From positions 4,259-11,011 of the forward strand of contig QHOP01000214.1 in the NCBI GenBank assembly GCA_003219345.1: a stretch of 6,753 bases of DNA, written 5' to 3'. The position numbers and the translations under genes are program-made. This DNA comes from Verrucomicrobiota bacterium. GTDB taxonomy: Bacteria > Verrucomicrobiota > Verrucomicrobiia > Limisphaerales > AV2. A model generated the notes under the pieces. It did not search any database. It saw nothing but the letters and a program-made list of their open reading frames with translations, and was not told the DNA's origin. Shown here piece after piece: positions 5,497-6,753 of this stretch (position 1 is the stretch's first letter; each line of letters begins with the position of its first letter).

Positions 5497-6504
5497 TTAC
5501 CTCGATGGAGTAGGTGTGATTGGAGTTGGGAGGAAATGGAGCAGCGGGTTTGCAGCTGAAGTCGGTGGCGCTCGGAAGGTGAAGGAATCGAAGGTCGGAT
5601 TGATCACAGACAAAAACGGGAGATCAGCACCTGCCGCGGTCGTCCCCAGCGTCACTAGCGCGGTTTCCGAGGCCGTTTTGCCATGCACGATGGCGTGCGC
5701 ACCCAATCCACCCCAGCCCTTTTGACCCTCCTGGCCGGCCCCCTGGCCGTACGAGGTCTCCTTTATACCGTCACCATCGAGGTCCAGAAAAACTCCATCG
5801 CCGTCGTTGATCGCCATGCCCAGTCCGAACTTCGTTCCAACTGTCAAGGGTCCCGTCAGGCCGAGTGAAGCGACCGGCAGCTTTATTTCGTAGTAAGTCT
5901 TCTTCTTGGCGGAGTCGCGCTTAATGAAAGCGTCGGTTGGACAGTTGCAGGCTGGATCTCCGCCTGGGCCCTGCTCGTGGTCGATAAGCAGGCCATACGG
6001 AACGCCGGCTGAGTTGGTAGTAACCAGGGTCCCCGTCGCGTTTTCGTAGCCGCCCAGCGCGTAGTTGTAAAGCGCGATCTGCGTGGTCCGTGTTGCGTCT
6101 GCGATCATAAGCTGGATCGAATCGCCGTTCCAAGCGTTAAGGGAGATGTTTTCATGGTAATCGTCCGTCACGACGAATCCGAAGTAAACGTTATCAGCAT
6201 CATAGACGATCTGGACCGCCGAGGTTTGATCGTTCGGCCCGGTCCAAGTCCCGCCACTATACTCTTCGAACAAGACGTAATTGGGAGAATCGTTTGTGCC
6301 TGAAAATTTGGGAACCGCGAATTTGGGATCCGCGAGCACAGGGGCCCCCGACCACTCCGAGAGGTCGCCATCAAGGACAACAGGCTTGGGGGCATAAATG
6401 ACGGTGTAGAATTCTTTTCCGGGTTCAATGTCGTTCGCCAAGACGGTGAGCCTAACGAGAAGCAATCCGAGGACTGAGATCGGGAGTAGTATTTTTTTTC
6501 GCAT
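5497..6504 (-). CDS. Secreted CBM9-like domain protein, N-terminal half of a frameshifted gene
   Basis: The ATG at 6504 was chosen over one at 6537 because GAGGG sits 4 bases upstream and because it starts a clean signal peptide: RKK, a hydrophobic run, and a VLA cleavage motif before N24. After cleavage comes a carbohydrate-binding family 9-like domain, residues about 35-260: VVLDGDLSEWSGAP (42-55), then TSAVQIVYDADNVYFGFVV, NGDSIQLMI, TYYEIKLPVASLGL and FGLGMAINDGDG. A DLDGDG stretch resembles a calcium-binding loop. Good protein pattern ends near 5575 with FDSFTF. The remaining tail to the stop (Pro/Thr-rich, ending TPSR) looks like out-of-frame reading, while the next frame continues the Ig-like and LamG parts. 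The reunited protein would be about 660 residues, exported, perhaps surface-attached and glycan-binding. No catalytic motif is seen. Confidence 0.85.
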   Translation of the reverse strand: MRKKILLPISVLGLLLVRLTVLANDIEPGKEFYTVIYAPKPVVLDGDLSEWSGAPVLADPKFAVPKFSGTNDSPNYVLFEEYSGGTWTGPNDQTSAVQIVYDADNVYFGFVVTDDYHENISLNAWNGDSIQLMIADATRTTQIALYNYALGGYENATGTLVTTNSAGVPYGLLIDHEQGPGGDPACNCPTDAFIKRDSAKKKTYYEIKLPVASLGLTGPLTVGTKFGLGMAINDGDGVFLDLDGDGIKETSYGQGAGQEGQKGWGGLGAHAIVHGKTASETALVTLGTTAAGADLPFLSVINPTFDSFTFRAPPTSAANPLLHFLPTPITPTPSR

Positions 6505-6508
6505 AAAT

Positions 6509-6513
6509 CCCTC
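6509..6513 (-). promoter_or_regulatory. Ribosome binding site deciding the CBM9-like gene start
   Basis: GAGGG lies 4 bases before the ATG at 6504. The alternative ATG at 6537 has no such site and would place 11 extra residues before the signal peptide. Confidence 0.7.
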
Positions 6514-6616
6514 AGGGTTTTTAAGCTGGCACGGCATAGGAATTGGGAGTCATTACTTGGACCTCTTGTTGTCGGCTTGTAAAGCTTTTTCTTTTACGTC
6601 TTCAGCTTATTGCAGG

Positions 6617-6753
6617 TTACCGGGCTGGTCGTGACTGAATCTTGCCGAGAGCCACGCGGAACCCCACGAAATGGATGCCGTTGGAGGGCGACATCATGAA
6701 CCGGTTGGCCGAGCGCGCGTATTCGATGTCCTGGTTCCACCCCCCGCCCCGGA
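6617..6753 (-). CDS. C-terminal end of an FGE-sulfatase/SUMF1-domain protein (cut by window edge)
   Basis: Only the last 45 codons are in the window. They read RGGGWNQD, ARSANRF, then HFVGFRVAL shortly before the stop. This is the typical C-terminal core of the formylglycine-generating enzyme family (SUMF1/FGE-sulfatase, also seen in EgtB- and PvdO-like proteins), with the conserved RGGxW, RSANR and GFR elements. Family members include oxidases that make formylglycine in sulfatases, but many bacterial copies have other or unknown roles, and the catalytic cysteines would lie outside or nearer the missing part. The gene lies on the same strand as the CBM9/LamG gene, 112 bp upstream, so co-transcription is possible. 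Confidence 0.85.
   Translation of the reverse strand, partial: RGGGWNQDIEYARSANRFMMSPSNGIHFVGFRVALGKIQSRPAR

Noticed and set aside
5497..5580. Programmed ribosomal frameshifting in the CBM9/LamG gene
   Set aside because: No slippery heptamer such as X XXY YYZ is seen in the overlap; a mutation or sequencing error is simpler.

Overview
This 6.75 kb window is GC-rich bacterial DNA that looks like Verrucomicrobiota (Pedosphaera/Limisphaerales-like). That assignment is inference. It rests on the mix of a secreted CBM9-like/LamG protein with a Verrucomicrobia-style C-terminal module, an FGE/SUMF1-domain protein, and many short-oligomer foldback repeats scattered in and between housekeeping genes. 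No rRNA, tRNA, CRISPR array, transposase or phage gene is visible.

Layout. (1) Positions 1-2945, minus strand, probably one operon read right to left: queE (7-carboxy-7-deazaguanine synthase), then a class III PLP aminotransferase whose GTG start overlaps the queE stop by 4 bases, then after 118 bp the 5' part of rsmA (16S rRNA dimethyladenosine transferase), which runs off the left edge. (2) Positions 2946-3062, the divergent intergenic region, filled mostly by an octamer foldback. (3) Positions 3063-4319, plus strand, a complete glutamate dehydrogenase. (4) Positions 4468-4489, a hairpin followed by a T-run on the minus strand, a likely terminator for the gene to its right. (5) Positions 4514-6504, minus strand, a secreted protein split into two frames by an apparent frameshift near 5575: signal peptide and CBM9-like domain in one frame, Ig-like strand, LamG domain and C-terminal fibronectin-like module in the other. 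(6) Positions 6617-6753, minus strand, the last 45 codons of an FGE-sulfatase-domain protein.

The most notable signal is not a gene. At least six families of short direct repeats (units of 7, 7, 8 and 10 bp, plus G/C-rich and 19-bp inverted repeats) occur in the left 3 kb. Most are arranged as one arm of tandem units, a spacer, and a second arm in inverse orientation. Elements lie inside queE, inside the aminotransferase (three separate ones) and inside rsmA, and none introduces a stop in the reading frame. The two heptamer families are stop-free in all six frames, whereas a pure array of the intergenic decamer would carry a stop when read left to right. The aminotransferase stop codon itself comes from a decamer unit. 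These elements explain the unusual lengths of QueE and the aminotransferase and a false membrane-like segment at the aminotransferase N-terminus.

Functionally, the left operon combines deazaguanine (queuosine/preQ0) synthesis, an aminotransferase of unknown substrate, and 16S rRNA modification. The glutamate dehydrogenase stands alone. The right end belongs to a surface or secreted carbohydrate-related locus.
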